Positions 25,901 to 34,958 of a stretch of DNA of 64,000 bases are shown one piece after another. The notes below the pieces were generated by a model, which saw nothing but the letters and a program-made list of their open reading frames with translations, had not been told where the DNA came from and did no database searches. Within the stretch, counting starts at the first letter, position 1; each line of letters begins with the position of its first letter. The stretch covers positions 1 through 64,000 of the forward strand of contig JAEKDP010000007.1 in NCBI GenBank assembly GCA_016521575.1. The letters are read 5' to 3'. This stretch comes from Rhodobacteraceae bacterium F11138 (GTDB taxonomy: Bacteria > Pseudomonadota > Alphaproteobacteria > Rhodobacterales > Rhodobacteraceae). Made by a program: the position numbers and the translations under genes.

Positions 25901-27111
25901 TGGCGCGCGCATTTCTGGTGGTGATGGATTCCGTGGGGATTGGCGGGGCACCGGATGCCGGACGATTTTTCAACGGGACGGTGCCGGATACCGGGGCCAA
26001 TACGGTGGCGCATATCGCGCAGGCCTGCATGGCGGGACGTGCCGAACAGGGGCGCAGCGGACCGTTGCACGTTCCGAACCTGGCCGGATTGGGGCTGGGC
26101 GCGGCGGTGCGGCTGGCCTCGGGGGAAGCGGCCCCCGGTCTGGGGGTGACACCGACCGGTCGATGGGGCGCGGCAACCGAGATATCCGCGGGCAAGGACA
26201 CGCCGACCGGCCACTGGGAGCTGGCCGGGGTGCCAGTGCCGTGGAACTGGCATCACTTCCCGGTTACCACGCCGGCCTTTCCCGAGACGCTCAGCCAGCG
26301 GGTTGCCTCGGCCGCCGGGACCGACGGCCTACTGGGGAACTGCCATGCGCCGGGCACCGCGATCATCGAACGGTTGGGGGCGGAACACATGCAGTCCGGC
26401 TGGCCGATCTGTTATACTTCGGCGGATTCCGTGTTCCAGATCGCGGCACATGAACAGACATTCGGTCTGGACCGTCTGCTGGATCTGTGTCGCGCCATTG
26501 CACCGACCCTGCATGCGATGAAGGTTGGCCGGGTGATCGCGCGTCCCTTTGTCGGGGATGCGGACAGCGGTTTCATCCGCACCACCAATCGCCGCGATTT
26601 CGCCATTCCACCGCCATCGCCGGTCCTGACCAACTGGGTGCAGGACGCAGGCGGTGATGTGCATGCCATCGGCAAGATCGGCGATATATTTTCAATGCAG
26701 GGCATCGACGATCTGCGCAAGGGCGACGATGCGCAACTGATGAAACACCTGTCTGACCTGGTCGATCAGGCCGGGGACAACAGCCTGACATTCGCCAATT
26801 TCGTCGAGTTCGACAGCCGGTTCGGCCATCGGCGCGACATTTCGGGCTATGCTGCGGCGCTGGAATGGTTCGATGCGCAGATCGGCCCGCTTCTGGGGCG
26901 ATTGCGCAAGGGGGACATCATGGTGCTGACGGCCGATCATGGCAATGATCCCAGCTGGACCGGAACCGACCATACCCGCGAACGGGTGCCGGTGTTGGTG
27001 GCTGGCCGGGGGGCTGGCTCGATCGGGAATGTGGGGTTCTGCGATGTCGGCGCCAGCATCGCGCATCATCTGGGGGTCGCGTCGCAGGGACCGGGGCGCA
27101 GTTTTTTCTGA
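25900..27111 (+). CDS. deoB: Phosphopentomutase
   Basis: A 403-residue alkaline-phosphatase-superfamily mutase converting (deoxy)ribose-1-phosphate to the 5-phosphate. Metal and catalytic regions: VVMDSVGIGGAPDA at the N-terminus, GRWGAATEISAGKDTPTGHWE in the middle and LTADHGNDPSWTGTDHTRE towards the C-terminus. Translationally coupled to deoA through TGATG. Length and motif order are normal. Confidence 0.96.
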   Translation: MARAFLVVMDSVGIGGAPDAGRFFNGTVPDTGANTVAHIAQACMAGRAEQGRSGPLHVPNLAGLGLGAAVRLASGEAAPGLGVTPTGRWGAATEISAGKDTPTGHWELAGVPVPWNWHHFPVTTPAFPETLSQRVASAAGTDGLLGNCHAPGTAIIERLGAEHMQSGWPICYTSADSVFQIAAHEQTFGLDRLLDLCRAIAPTLHAMKVGRVIARPFVGDADSGFIRTTNRRDFAIPPPSPVLTNWVQDAGGDVHAIGKIGDIFSMQGIDDLRKGDDAQLMKHLSDLVDQAGDNSLTFANFVEFDSRFGHRRDISGYAAALEWFDAQIGPLLGRLRKGDIMVLTADHGNDPSWTGTDHTRERVPVLVAGRGAGSIGNVGFCDVGASIAHHLGVASQGPGRSFF

Positions 27112-27189
27112 TCCCTGGCTGTGACATGCGGGTTGCGGGCCCGCGATGGCTGCCCCAATAAGAAGAGAACTCAGATTGGGAGAGCCATC

Positions 27190-27822
27190 ATGTCCGATTC
27201 CGTCACTGTCGTCGATCATCCGCTGGTACAGCACAAGCTGACCCTGATGAGGGACAAAAACACGTCAACCGCCGTTTTCCGGCAGTTGTTGCGTGAAATC
27301 ACCCAGTTGCTGGCCTATGAGATCACCCGCGAAATGCCGATGACGGAAAAGCCCATCGAAACCCCGCTGGAAGAAATGGACGCGCCGACGCTGGCGGGCA
27401 AGAAACTGGCCTTGGTGTCGATCTTGCGGGCCGGAAACGGGATGCTGGACGGGGTTCTTGAGCTGATCCCGCTGGCGCGGGTCGGGTTTGTCGGGCTGTA
27501 TCGCGATGAAGAAACGCTGCAGCCGGTGCAATACTACTTCAAGGTGCCCGAATCGCTGGAGGATCGGCTGGTGATCGCGGTCGATCCGATGCTGGCCACC
27601 GGGAATTCCTCGGCGGCTGCGGTTGATCTGCTGAAACAGGCCGGCGCGACGAATATTCGTTTCCTGTGCTTGCTGGCCTCTCCCGAAGGCGTTGCGCGCA
27701 TGCAAGAGGCACATCCCGACGTGCCGATCGTGACGGCGGCGATTGACCGTGGGTTGAATGAAAAAAGCTATATCGTGCCCGGCCTGGGGGATGCGGGGGA
27801 CCGGATGTTCGGCACCAAGTAG
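27190..27822 (+). CDS. upp: Uracil phosphoribosyltransferase
   Basis: A 210-residue enzyme joining uracil and PRPP to UMP. The uracil/PRPP loop is in [21 protein letters not shown] and the N-terminal [19 protein letters not shown] is the family start; the C-terminus [17 protein letters not shown] is characteristic. ATG at 27190 is preceded by GGGAGA. It follows deoB after 78 bases, completing salvage from cytidine or deoxyuridine through uracil to UMP. Confidence 0.97.
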   Translation: MSDSVTVVDHPLVQHKLTLMRDKNTSTAVFRQLLREITQLLAYEITREMPMTEKPIETPLEEMDAPTLAGKKLALVSILRAGNGMLDGVLELIPLARVGFVGLYRDEETLQPVQYYFKVPESLEDRLVIAVDPMLATGNSSAAAVDLLKQAGATNIRFLCLLASPEGVARMQEAHPDVPIVTAAIDRGLNEKSYIVPGLGDAGDRMFGTK

Positions 27823-27940
27823 CCCTGTTCAAAATACAGGCGGTCGAATTGGCACCACCCGTCCGGGCGTGACACCATGCGCGGGCGCGGTGCGGCAAAA
27901 TGGGCCGTCCGACCTGACGGGTCTGCTGCCTTTCGGGGGC

Positions 27941-28345
27941 TCAGTCGTCGCGCGCTTCGGGGAATTCCACCGGGCCGCCATGTTTTTCCCAGGTCGAGAA
28001 CCCTTCTTTCAGATGGGCGGCCTTGAACCCCATGTCCTGCAGCGTGGCGACCGACAGCGCCGATCGCCAGCCCGAGGCACAGTGAAAGACGAACGTCTTG
28101 TCCTGCCCGAAGACATCCTTGTAATACGGGCTTTGCGGATCGACCCAGAATTCCAGCATCCCGCGCGGACAGTGAAAGCTGCCGGGAATGAACCCAGACC
28201 GCTGTCGTTCGCGCACGTCCCGGATATCGACAATCACGACGCCGGGATCATTCAGCATCGCAATCGCATCCGGCGTTTCGATTTCCTCGATACGGGCGCG
28301 GGCTTGCTTGACCATCTCGGCGACCGGTGTTTTCAGCTCTGGCAT
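27941..28345 (-). CDS. Rhodanese-like domain protein
   Basis: A 134-residue single-domain rhodanese. The active-site Cys is Cys89 in VFHCASGWRS, and VVIVDIRDVRERQRSGFIPGS is the typical N-terminal rhodanese motif. The loop CASGWRS resembles sulfurtransferases that pass persulfide sulfur. Start ATG at 28345 (MPELKTPVAE) has GGGAAA upstream; an ATG at 28393 would add 16 residues without a ribosome binding site. Convergent with upp and divergent from edd. Acceptor unknown. Confidence 0.9.
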   Translation of the reverse strand: MPELKTPVAEMVKQARARIEEIETPDAIAMLNDPGVVIVDIRDVRERQRSGFIPGSFHCPRGMLEFWVDPQSPYYKDVFGQDKTFVFHCASGWRSALSVATLQDMGFKAAHLKEGFSTWEKHGGPVEFPEARDD

Positions 28346-28514
28346 TTTGTTTCCCGTCCTGTCCTGTGTCCGATATGATGTGCCTTTCATCAATCAACAG
28401 GCTTATCACCCCAAGATCAACCGCGTAGACCAGCCGAAAGCCCCGTGTTACAGACCATCGCGCATGGGCGGACCCATGCCATGCGGGCGGGTTGTGTTTG
28501 CCGCGGAATTGTGT

Positions 28515-28530
28515 ATGTTAGCGCTATCAA
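28515..28530. promoter_or_regulatory. LacI-like operator upstream of edd
   Basis: The 16-base sequence ATGTTAGCGCTATCAA is an imperfect palindrome centred on GCGC (six of eight positions per half match), a pattern common for LacI-family sugar regulators. It lies about 110 bases upstream of the edd start. No LacI gene is in the window. Confidence 0.4.
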
Positions 28531-28636
28531 TCTAAGTAAACCTGATGTATGGTGGCGTCAGCCAGACCGAATGGGGCCGCGCGTCCCATGCACACGATTG
28601 ATATCGAACCAGCCACAGACAGGACATGAGGGACAG

Positions 28637-30445
28637 ATGAGCCTGCATTCCACAATAGAAGCCGTCACCGACCGGATTGTCGCCCGCAGCGCGCCGACGC
28701 GCATACCGTATCTGAACCGCATGCGGGCCGCGCGGGACAAGGGGCCTGCCCGCGCACATCTGTCGTGCAGCGGACAGGCCCATGCCTTTGCCGCGGCGGG
28801 GCCGGATCAGGACGCGCTGGCGACGGGATCAGCCGGTAACCTGGGAATTGTCACCGCCTATAATGACATGCTGTCGGCGCATCAGCCGTTCGAACGCTAT
28901 CCGGATCTGATCCGTGCGGCGGTGCGCGCCGCCGGTGGCACCGCGCAGGTGGCGGGCGGTGTTCCGGCCATGTGTGACGGCGTGACCCAGGGCGAGGCGG
29001 GGATGGAGCTGAGCCTGTTCTCTCGCGATGTGATTGCCCTGGCCACGGGGGTCGCGATGTCGCACAACACGTTTGATGCGGCGGTGTTCCTGGGGGTTTG
29101 TGACAAGATCGTTCCCGGGCTGGTGATCGCCGCGCAAAGTTTTGGTCATCTGCCGATCGTGTTCCTGCCCGCAGGTCCCATGACCAGCGGGCTGCCGAAT
29201 GATGAAAAAGCACAGGTTCGACAGAAATTCGCCGCCGGCGAAGTCGGGCGCGACGCCCTGATGGCCGCAGAAATGGCCGCCTATCACGGCCCGGGCACCT
29301 GTACGTTCTATGGCACGGCCAATACCAACCAGATGTTGATGGAATTCATGGGGCTGCATCTGCCCGGTGCCAGCTTCGTGAACCCCAACACGGATCTGCG
29401 TGACGCCCTGACGGTGGAAGGCGCGCGCAGGGCTCTGGCGCTCAGCGCGCTGGGCAATGAATACACCCCGGTTTGCGACATTCTCGACGAAAGGGCCTTT
29501 GTGAATGGTATCGTGGGGCTGCACGCGACGGGCGGATCGACCAACCTGTTGATTCACCTGGTCGCAATGGCCCGGGCCGGGGGTATTGTCCTGGACTGGC
29601 AGGATTTTTCCGATCTGTCCGAAGTCGTGCCCCTGATGGCGCGGGTCTATCCCAACGGTCTGGCGGATGTGAACCATTTCCACGCCGCGGGCGGGCTGGG
29701 ATACATGATCGGCGATCTTCTGGGCGATGGGCTGCTGCATCCCGACACGCGCACGGTCGCGGGGACGGGGCTGGCGCAGTACACGACCGAACCCAAGCTG
29801 ATCGACGGTACCTTGTCCTGGCAACCCGGCACGGACACCAGCCTGAATGACAAGATCCTGCGCCCCGCGTCCGATCCGTTTCAGCCCACCGGGGGCTTGA
29901 AACGTCTGACCGGAGATCTGGGAACAGCGGTGATGAAAGTCTCGGCCGTTGCGGTTGAACATCAGGTGGTTCAGGCACCGGTACGGGTGTTTGCGGATCA
30001 GGATGCCGTCAAGGCTGCGTTCAAAGCCGGGGAATTCACAGGCGATGTGATCGTGGTGGTGCGATTTCAGGGCCCCAAGGCGAACGGGATGCCGGAACTG
30101 CACAGCCTGACACCGCTGCTGTCGATCCTGCAGGGGCGGGGGCAAAAGGTGGCGCTGGTGACTGACGGACGCATGTCGGGTGCGTCGGGCAAGGTTCCGG
30201 CCGCGATTCATGTCTGCCCCGAAGCCCTGGATGGCGGCGCGATTGCCCGGTTGCAGGACGGTGATATCCTGTGCGTCGATGCCCGGGCCGGGGTGCTGGA
30301 CATCCTGACCGACGGCGTGCTGGATCGTCCCGCAGCCACGGCGGATCTGTCCGCCAACCAGACCGGCCTGGGCCGTGAACTGTTCGCGCCCTTCCGGCGG
30401 GCCGTCTGTTCGGCGGATACCGGCGCCACCATTTTTAACGGTTGA
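28637..30445 (+). CDS. edd: 6-phosphogluconate dehydratase
   Basis: A 602-residue IlvD/Edd-family Fe-S dehydratase, first enzyme of the Entner-Doudoroff branch, converting 6-phosphogluconate to KDPG. Clear motifs: [37 protein letters not shown] and [19 protein letters not shown]. The presence of eda directly downstream confirms Edd rather than dihydroxy-acid dehydratase. ATG at 28637 follows GAGGGACAG. A frame extending to 28445 is not used. Confidence 0.97.
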   Translation: MSLHSTIEAVTDRIVARSAPTRIPYLNRMRAARDKGPARAHLSCSGQAHAFAAAGPDQDALATGSAGNLGIVTAYNDMLSAHQPFERYPDLIRAAVRAAGGTAQVAGGVPAMCDGVTQGEAGMELSLFSRDVIALATGVAMSHNTFDAAVFLGVCDKIVPGLVIAAQSFGHLPIVFLPAGPMTSGLPNDEKAQVRQKFAAGEVGRDALMAAEMAAYHGPGTCTFYGTANTNQMLMEFMGLHLPGASFVNPNTDLRDALTVEGARRALALSALGNEYTPVCDILDERAFVNGIVGLHATGGSTNLLIHLVAMARAGGIVLDWQDFSDLSEVVPLMARVYPNGLADVNHFHAAGGLGYMIGDLLGDGLLHPDTRTVAGTGLAQYTTEPKLIDGTLSWQPGTDTSLNDKILRPASDPFQPTGGLKRLTGDLGTAVMKVSAVAVEHQVVQAPVRVFADQDAVKAAFKAGEFTGDVIVVVRFQGPKANGMPELHSLTPLLSILQGRGQKVALVTDGRMSGASGKVPAAIHVCPEALDGGAIARLQDGDILCVDARAGVLDILTDGVLDRPAATADLSANQTGLGRELFAPFRRAVCSADTGATIFNG

Positions 30446-30449
30446 TGCC

Positions 30450-31088
30450 ATGACCCCTCAAGACGCCAGCAAATCCACCCGCGACATCTGCGCCCGCGCC
30501 CCCATCGTGCCGGTTCTGGTGATCCATGACATCGCGCATGCCCGTCCCCTGGCCGAGGCCTTGGTGGCGGGCGGATTGCCCGCGCTCGAAGTGACGCTGC
30601 GCACCCCTGTGGCGCTTGACGCCATTCGCATCATGTCCGAGGTGCCCGGCGGGGTCGTCGGGGCCGGGACATTGATCACGCCCGAAGATGTGCGGGCGGC
30701 CAGTGCGGCGGGCGCCCGGTTTGGTGTTTCCCCGGGGGCGACGGACAGGGTGCTGACCGCCTGCGAGGACCAAAACCTGCCGATCCTGCCCGGCGCTGCC
30801 ACGGCGACCGAGGCAATGGCCCTGCTGGAGCGCGGGTATGACATGCTCAAGTTCTTTCCCGCCGAGGCGTCTGGCGGCGCACCGGCCCTCAAGGCCATTG
30901 GTGCACCTTTGCCGCAGATTGCGTTCTGTCCGACGGGCGGGGTATCCGCGGCGAATGCGGCCAGCTATCTGGCTTTGCCCAATGTGCTTTGTGCCGGCGG
31001 CAGCTGGGTTGCCCCGGCCGATCTGATTGCGGCGGGGGATTGGGCCGGGATCGAAGACCTGGCCCGTCAGGCCAGCCTATTGCGCTAG
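30450..31088 (+). CDS. eda: KDPG aldolase (2-dehydro-3-deoxy-phosphogluconate aldolase)
   Basis: A 212-residue class I aldolase splitting KDPG into pyruvate and glyceraldehyde-3-phosphate. The Schiff-base Lys is Lys134 in DMLKFFPAEA, and the catalytic Glu is Glu47 in LEVTLRT. Start ATG at 30450 lies four bases after the edd stop, so the pair is one operon. The last 12 bases overlap the 3' end of the convergent TetR gene. Confidence 0.97.
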   Translation: MTPQDASKSTRDICARAPIVPVLVIHDIAHARPLAEALVAGGLPALEVTLRTPVALDAIRIMSEVPGGVVGAGTLITPEDVRAASAAGARFGVSPGATDRVLTACEDQNLPILPGAATATEAMALLERGYDMLKFFPAEASGGAPALKAIGAPLPQIAFCPTGGVSAANAASYLALPNVLCAGGSWVAPADLIAAGDWAGIEDLARQASLLR

Positions 31089-31739
31089 GCTGGCGGCAAT
31101 CCCTGCGGCGCAGAAACTGACCAGAGTCTGCAATCGCGCATCAGGGGCCACGGGGTCTTCGCCCAATGCTTCGATCCGCCATTCCGACGTCAGCAAGGCC
31201 AGCATGGCCGACACCGAATAGACAAACCCCGAGGCGATCGCACCGCGCGAGGCTTTGGGAAACAGGTTGCCGATTTCGTCGATGAACCGGTTGGCTGTGG
31301 GGTCGAAGAACTCGACCGCGATGGAATGCCAGCGCGGATCGGCGGACACATGCGCCACCAGCCGGGCATAGGCCAGCCATTGTGGTTCTCCTTCGGCGGC
31401 GCGTTGCAGATAGGGCGCAAAGAAACATTCCAGTATGTCTGACAGGTCCACCGGCCCTGCGGCCTTGCGCCGGTCCAGCATGCCCAGCCGCAGGTCCGAC
31501 AATTCCGCTGCCCGGCGTTCAACGGTGCGGGCAAACAATGTGGCCTTGCCGCCGCCGTGGTGATGCACCAGCCCGACCTGGGTGCCAGCCTCGGCGGCGA
31601 TTTCGCGAATCGTGGCCCCGTCGAATCCTTTCCGCGCAAACACCCGTTCGGCCGCATCCAGGATGCGTTCACGGGATTGAAGCGCGCGTTTGGACGGGGC
31701 TCTTTGGCGTTGTTTTTCAAAGACAACTTTCTGAATCAT
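31077..31739 (-). CDS. TetR-family transcriptional regulator
   Basis: A 220-residue TetR-type repressor. The DNA-binding region is SRERILDAAERVFARKGFDGATIREIAAEAG, followed by VGLVHHHGGGKATLF; the last part normally reads like YHHFGSKE, so the G-G-G version is unusual. The C-terminal ligand domain has no recognisable subfamily features to me. It is divergent from the flavin monooxygenase cassette, with a perfect 16-bp palindrome (31759-31774) between them, so it probably represses that cassette. The gene end overlaps eda by 12 bases. Confidence 0.92.
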   Translation of the reverse strand: MIQKVVFEKQRQRAPSKRALQSRERILDAAERVFARKGFDGATIREIAAEAGTQVGLVHHHGGGKATLFARTVERRAAELSDLRLGMLDRRKAAGPVDLSDILECFFAPYLQRAAEGEPQWLAYARLVAHVSADPRWHSIAVEFFDPTANRFIDEIGNLFPKASRGAIASGFVYSVSAMLALLTSEWRIEALGEDPVAPDARLQTLVSFCAAGIAASLAQ

Positions 31740-31758
31740 AAATTGATCTTGCCTTATT

Positions 31759-31774
31759 TTGAACAGTTGTTCAA
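31759..31774. promoter_or_regulatory. Putative TetR operator
   Basis: Perfect inverted repeat TTGAACA-GT-TGTTCAA in the 74-base gap between the divergent TetR gene and the monooxygenase gene. Position and symmetry make it the likely shared operator. Confidence 0.7.
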
Positions 31775-31813
31775 GTTAGCGGCGGATCTGTTGAGACCAC
31801 AAGGGGGGCAAGG

Positions 31814-33130
31814 ATGGCGCAGACACGGGAACAATACGCCCTGATCGGAGCGGGGCCGATGGGTCTGGCGGCGGCCAAGGTCATGACCGAGCAGGGCGTC
31901 GCATTCCAGGGGTTCGAAGCGCATTCCGAGGTTGGCGGGCTGTGGAACATCGACAACCCGAAATCGACCATGTACGAAAGCGCCCATCTGATTTCGTCCA
32001 AGCGGATGACCGAATTCACCGATTTTCCCATGCGCGACGAGGTGGCCGAATATCCGTCTCACCGTGAGATGCGGCGGTATTTCAGCGATTTTGCCGACCA
32101 TTTCGATCTCCGCCGCCATTTTCGGTTCAAAACTCAGGTCTTGCGTACCGAACCTTTGGGCGGGGACGGCGATGGATGGCGTGTGGTGTGGCGCGATGCG
32201 GATGGCGAACACGAGGCGGTCTTTGCCGGGGTCATGATTGCCAATGGCACCCTTTCCGAACCCAACAAGCCGCGTTTTTCAGGCCAGTTCACGGGCGAAT
32301 TGATCCATGCCTGCGCATACCGGCGTGCCAGCCAGTTCGACGGCAAACGGGTTCTGATCGTCGGTGCGGGCAACTCGGGCTGCGATATCGCGGTTGACGC
32401 GATCCATCATGCGGACAGCTGCGATCTGTCCATGCGCAGGGGGTACTACTTCGTGCCGAAATATGTGTTCGGCAAGCCGGCGGATTCGATCGGGGGGGCG
32501 ATCAAGCTGCCGATGTGGCTGAAACGTCGGATCGACAAGATGATCCTTGGCTGGTTCGTGGGGAATCCGCAGAAATACGGGTTTCCCAAGCCGGATTATC
32601 AGCTGTACGAAAGCCACCCCATCGTGAATTCCCTGGTGTTGTACCATGCCGGGCACGGTGATCTGAAGGTGCGCCCGGATATCGACCGGCTGGACGGAAA
32701 GACAGTTCATTTCAAGGACGGAACCCACAGCGATTACGACATGATCCTGACGGCCACCGGGTACAAGCTGCATTATCCGTTTATCGACGATGCCTTGCTG
32801 AACTGGCAGGGTGCGGCGCCGCATCTGTTTCTGAACGCGATGCACCCGACGCGCGACGATCTGTTCGTGCTGGGCATGGTCGAGGCCAGCGGACTGGGCT
32901 GGCAAGGGCGGCATGAGCAGGCGGAAATGGTGGTGCGCTACATTGCAGGCCTGCGACAGGGCCGCAACGAAGCCCGCCTATTGCAGCTGGAAAAGGCGGA
33001 TGGTTTCAAACGCGCCACGGGCGGCATGAATTATCTCGATCTGGAACGCATGGCATATTACGTGGACAAGGCCACCTATCGCGGTGCGGTCAACGCCTGG
33101 ATCAAGGTTCTGGGCGGCCAGGGCACCTGA
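31814..33130 (+). CDS. Flavin-containing monooxygenase (FMO/Baeyer-Villiger type)
   Basis: A 438-residue class B flavin monooxygenase using FAD and NADPH to insert oxygen at N, S or a ketone carbon. FAD motif GAGPMG is at residues 12-17, the NADPH motif GAGNSG is near residues 183-188, and the FMO fingerprint FxGxxxHxxxY appears as FTGELIHACAY. ATGYKLHYPF is the usual second FAD contact. It does not look like trimethylamine monooxygenase. It is the first gene of a four-gene unit with a transporter and two NAD(P)-dependent oxidoreductases; its substrate may be what the transporter brings in. Confidence 0.9.
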   Translation: MAQTREQYALIGAGPMGLAAAKVMTEQGVAFQGFEAHSEVGGLWNIDNPKSTMYESAHLISSKRMTEFTDFPMRDEVAEYPSHREMRRYFSDFADHFDLRRHFRFKTQVLRTEPLGGDGDGWRVVWRDADGEHEAVFAGVMIANGTLSEPNKPRFSGQFTGELIHACAYRRASQFDGKRVLIVGAGNSGCDIAVDAIHHADSCDLSMRRGYYFVPKYVFGKPADSIGGAIKLPMWLKRRIDKMILGWFVGNPQKYGFPKPDYQLYESHPIVNSLVLYHAGHGDLKVRPDIDRLDGKTVHFKDGTHSDYDMILTATGYKLHYPFIDDALLNWQGAAPHLFLNAMHPTRDDLFVLGMVEASGLGWQGRHEQAEMVVRYIAGLRQGRNEARLLQLEKADGFKRATGGMNYLDLERMAYYVDKATYRGAVNAWIKVLGGQGT

Positions 33131-34029
33131 TGGAGATCGACAACGTCATCCTGAATTTCAGCCCTCAAACCCTGATTCTGATGAACGGGGTTCTGGCGGT
33201 CATGATGTTTTCCGTGGCCATAGATCTGGCTCCGGCGGATTTCCGGCGCATCCTGTATGCGCCCAAGGCGCTGATTGTCGGTCTGTTGTCGCAATTTGTA
33301 CTGCTGCCCGCTTTGACCTTCCTGCTGGTGCTGACGACCACGCCGCGCCCATCGATCGCGTTGGGGCTGATCCTGGTGGCGGCCTGCCCCGGTGGAAACC
33401 TGTCGAACTACATCACCCATCGTGCCGGGGGCAACGCGGCGCTGTCCGTGTCGATGACGGCCTTTGCCACCGTTGGCGCGATTCTGATCACCCCGGTCAA
33501 CATCGCCCTCTGGGGATCTCTGTATGAACCGACCCGTCTGCTTTTGCGTGAGACCGCGATCGATCCGGCGTCGGTGGCGATCACCGTTGGCGTAATGCTG
33601 GTTCTGCCGCTGATCCTGGGGGTTACGCTGAATGTGCGCCGTCCCGGTCTGACCGCCCGGATCCGAAAACCGGCTCAGCAGTTGTCCTTTGGCATCTTCG
33701 TGTTTTTCGTCTTTGCCGCGCTGGCGGCGAACTGGAGCTATTTCCTGATGTATGCGGGCAGCGTTGCGGCGCTGGTCGTGGCGCATAATGCGCTGGCCTT
33801 TGGTGGCGGTTTTGCCCTGGCGTCGTTGACCCGGCAATCGCCGTTTGACCGCCGGGCCATCACCATCGAAACCGGAATTCAGAATTCCGGTCTGGGGCTG
33901 GTGCTGATCTTTGGCTTTTTCGGCGGACTGGGCGGCATGGCCGTGGTGGCTGCGGCCTGGGGAATCTGGCATGCGATTTCCGGCCTTGCCCTGGCCGCCG
34001 TGATGAACCGTACCGAGGCCCCCCGATGA
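33130..34029 (+). CDS. Bile acid:sodium symporter (BASS)-family transporter
   Basis: A 299-residue membrane protein with about nine to ten hydrophobic segments. The sodium-site motifs of the BASS family are visible: AACPGGNLSNYITHRAGGN and TIETGIQNSGLGL. Bacterial members carry organic anions (bile acids, pantoate, keto acids and others) with sodium. Its start overlaps the monooxygenase stop (TGATG at 33129-33133) and its stop overlaps the next gene, so uptake or efflux is built into the cassette. The substrate is unknown. Confidence 0.9.
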   Translation: MEIDNVILNFSPQTLILMNGVLAVMMFSVAIDLAPADFRRILYAPKALIVGLLSQFVLLPALTFLLVLTTTPRPSIALGLILVAACPGGNLSNYITHRAGGNAALSVSMTAFATVGAILITPVNIALWGSLYEPTRLLLRETAIDPASVAITVGVMLVLPLILGVTLNVRRPGLTARIRKPAQQLSFGIFVFFVFAALAANWSYFLMYAGSVAALVVAHNALAFGGGFALASLTRQSPFDRRAITIETGIQNSGLGLVLIFGFFGGLGGMAVVAAAWGIWHAISGLALAAVMNRTEAPR

Positions 34030-34958
34030 GCCGGGTCCTGATCACCGGGGCGGCGGGCATGATCGGCCGGACCCTGCTGAACCATCTCGACGGGCACGAG
34101 ATCCATGCAACCGATTTGATCGAACCGCCCGGCCTGCCGCGCGGGGCACAGTTTGAACCGATGGATGTGACCGGGCCGGACCCCGACCGCGTGATCGCAC
34201 GGCTGCGCCCGGATGTGATCGTTCATCTGGCGTCAATCGTTTCCCCGCCCAAGGGCATGAGCGTCGAGACCGCCTATGCTGTGGATGTGACCGGCACCCG
34301 GAACGTGTTGGCAGCGGCGGTCAAGCATGGCGTGCGGCGTCTGGTGGTGACGTCTTCGGGCGCGGCCTATGGGTATCACGCGGACAATCCGGTGCCGCTG
34401 CGCGAAAGCGATCCCTTGCGTGGCAATGCCGCGTTTCCCTACGCCCATCACAAACGGCTGGTTGAAAGCATGCTGGAACAGGCGCGCCAGGACGCGCCGC
34501 AACTGGAACAGGTGGTTCTGCGGGTCGGGACCGTGTTGGGCAAGGGCACTGAAAACCAGATCACCGCCCTGTTTCACAAGCCCCGCCTGCTGGGAATCAG
34601 GGGCAGTGACAGCCCGTTCGTATTCATCTGGACCGAAGATCTGGCGCGCATTCTGAAACGCTCGGCGACCGATGGGCCGACGGGGGTGTTCAACGTTGCC
34701 GGCGATGGCGTCATGGGGGTGGACGATCTGGCCCGGGCCTTGAACAAGCCCGTGCTGCGGCTGCCTGCGGGTCTGCTCAGGGCGGTGCTGGCGGTGGCGC
34801 GGCCGATGCGGATCAGCCGCTATGGACCCGAGCAGGTGCGCTTTCTGCAATATCGCCCGGTGCTGGACAATGCCGCGCTGAAATCGCGTTTCGGCTATGT
34901 TCCGATGAAAACCAGCGCCGAGGTGTTTGCCCTGTGGCAACGCGAGGCCGGGCTATGA
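34026..34958 (+). CDS. NAD-dependent epimerase/dehydratase family protein
   Basis: A 310-residue extended short-chain dehydrogenase. The NAD motif is VLITGAAGMIGRTLL at residues 4-18, the catalytic Tyr-x-x-x-Lys is in FPYAHHKRLVE, and the active-site Ser region is VVTSSGAAYGYH. Related enzymes include sugar epimerases and 3-beta-hydroxysteroid or dihydroflavonol-type reductases; the context with a BASS transporter and a monooxygenase makes a non-sugar hydroxy/keto substrate plausible. Overlaps both neighbours by ATGA. Confidence 0.88.
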   Translation: MSRVLITGAAGMIGRTLLNHLDGHEIHATDLIEPPGLPRGAQFEPMDVTGPDPDRVIARLRPDVIVHLASIVSPPKGMSVETAYAVDVTGTRNVLAAAVKHGVRRLVVTSSGAAYGYHADNPVPLRESDPLRGNAAFPYAHHKRLVESMLEQARQDAPQLEQVVLRVGTVLGKGTENQITALFHKPRLLGIRGSDSPFVFIWTEDLARILKRSATDGPTGVFNVAGDGVMGVDDLARALNKPVLRLPAGLLRAVLAVARPMRISRYGPEQVRFLQYRPVLDNAALKSRFGYVPMKTSAEVFALWQREAGL

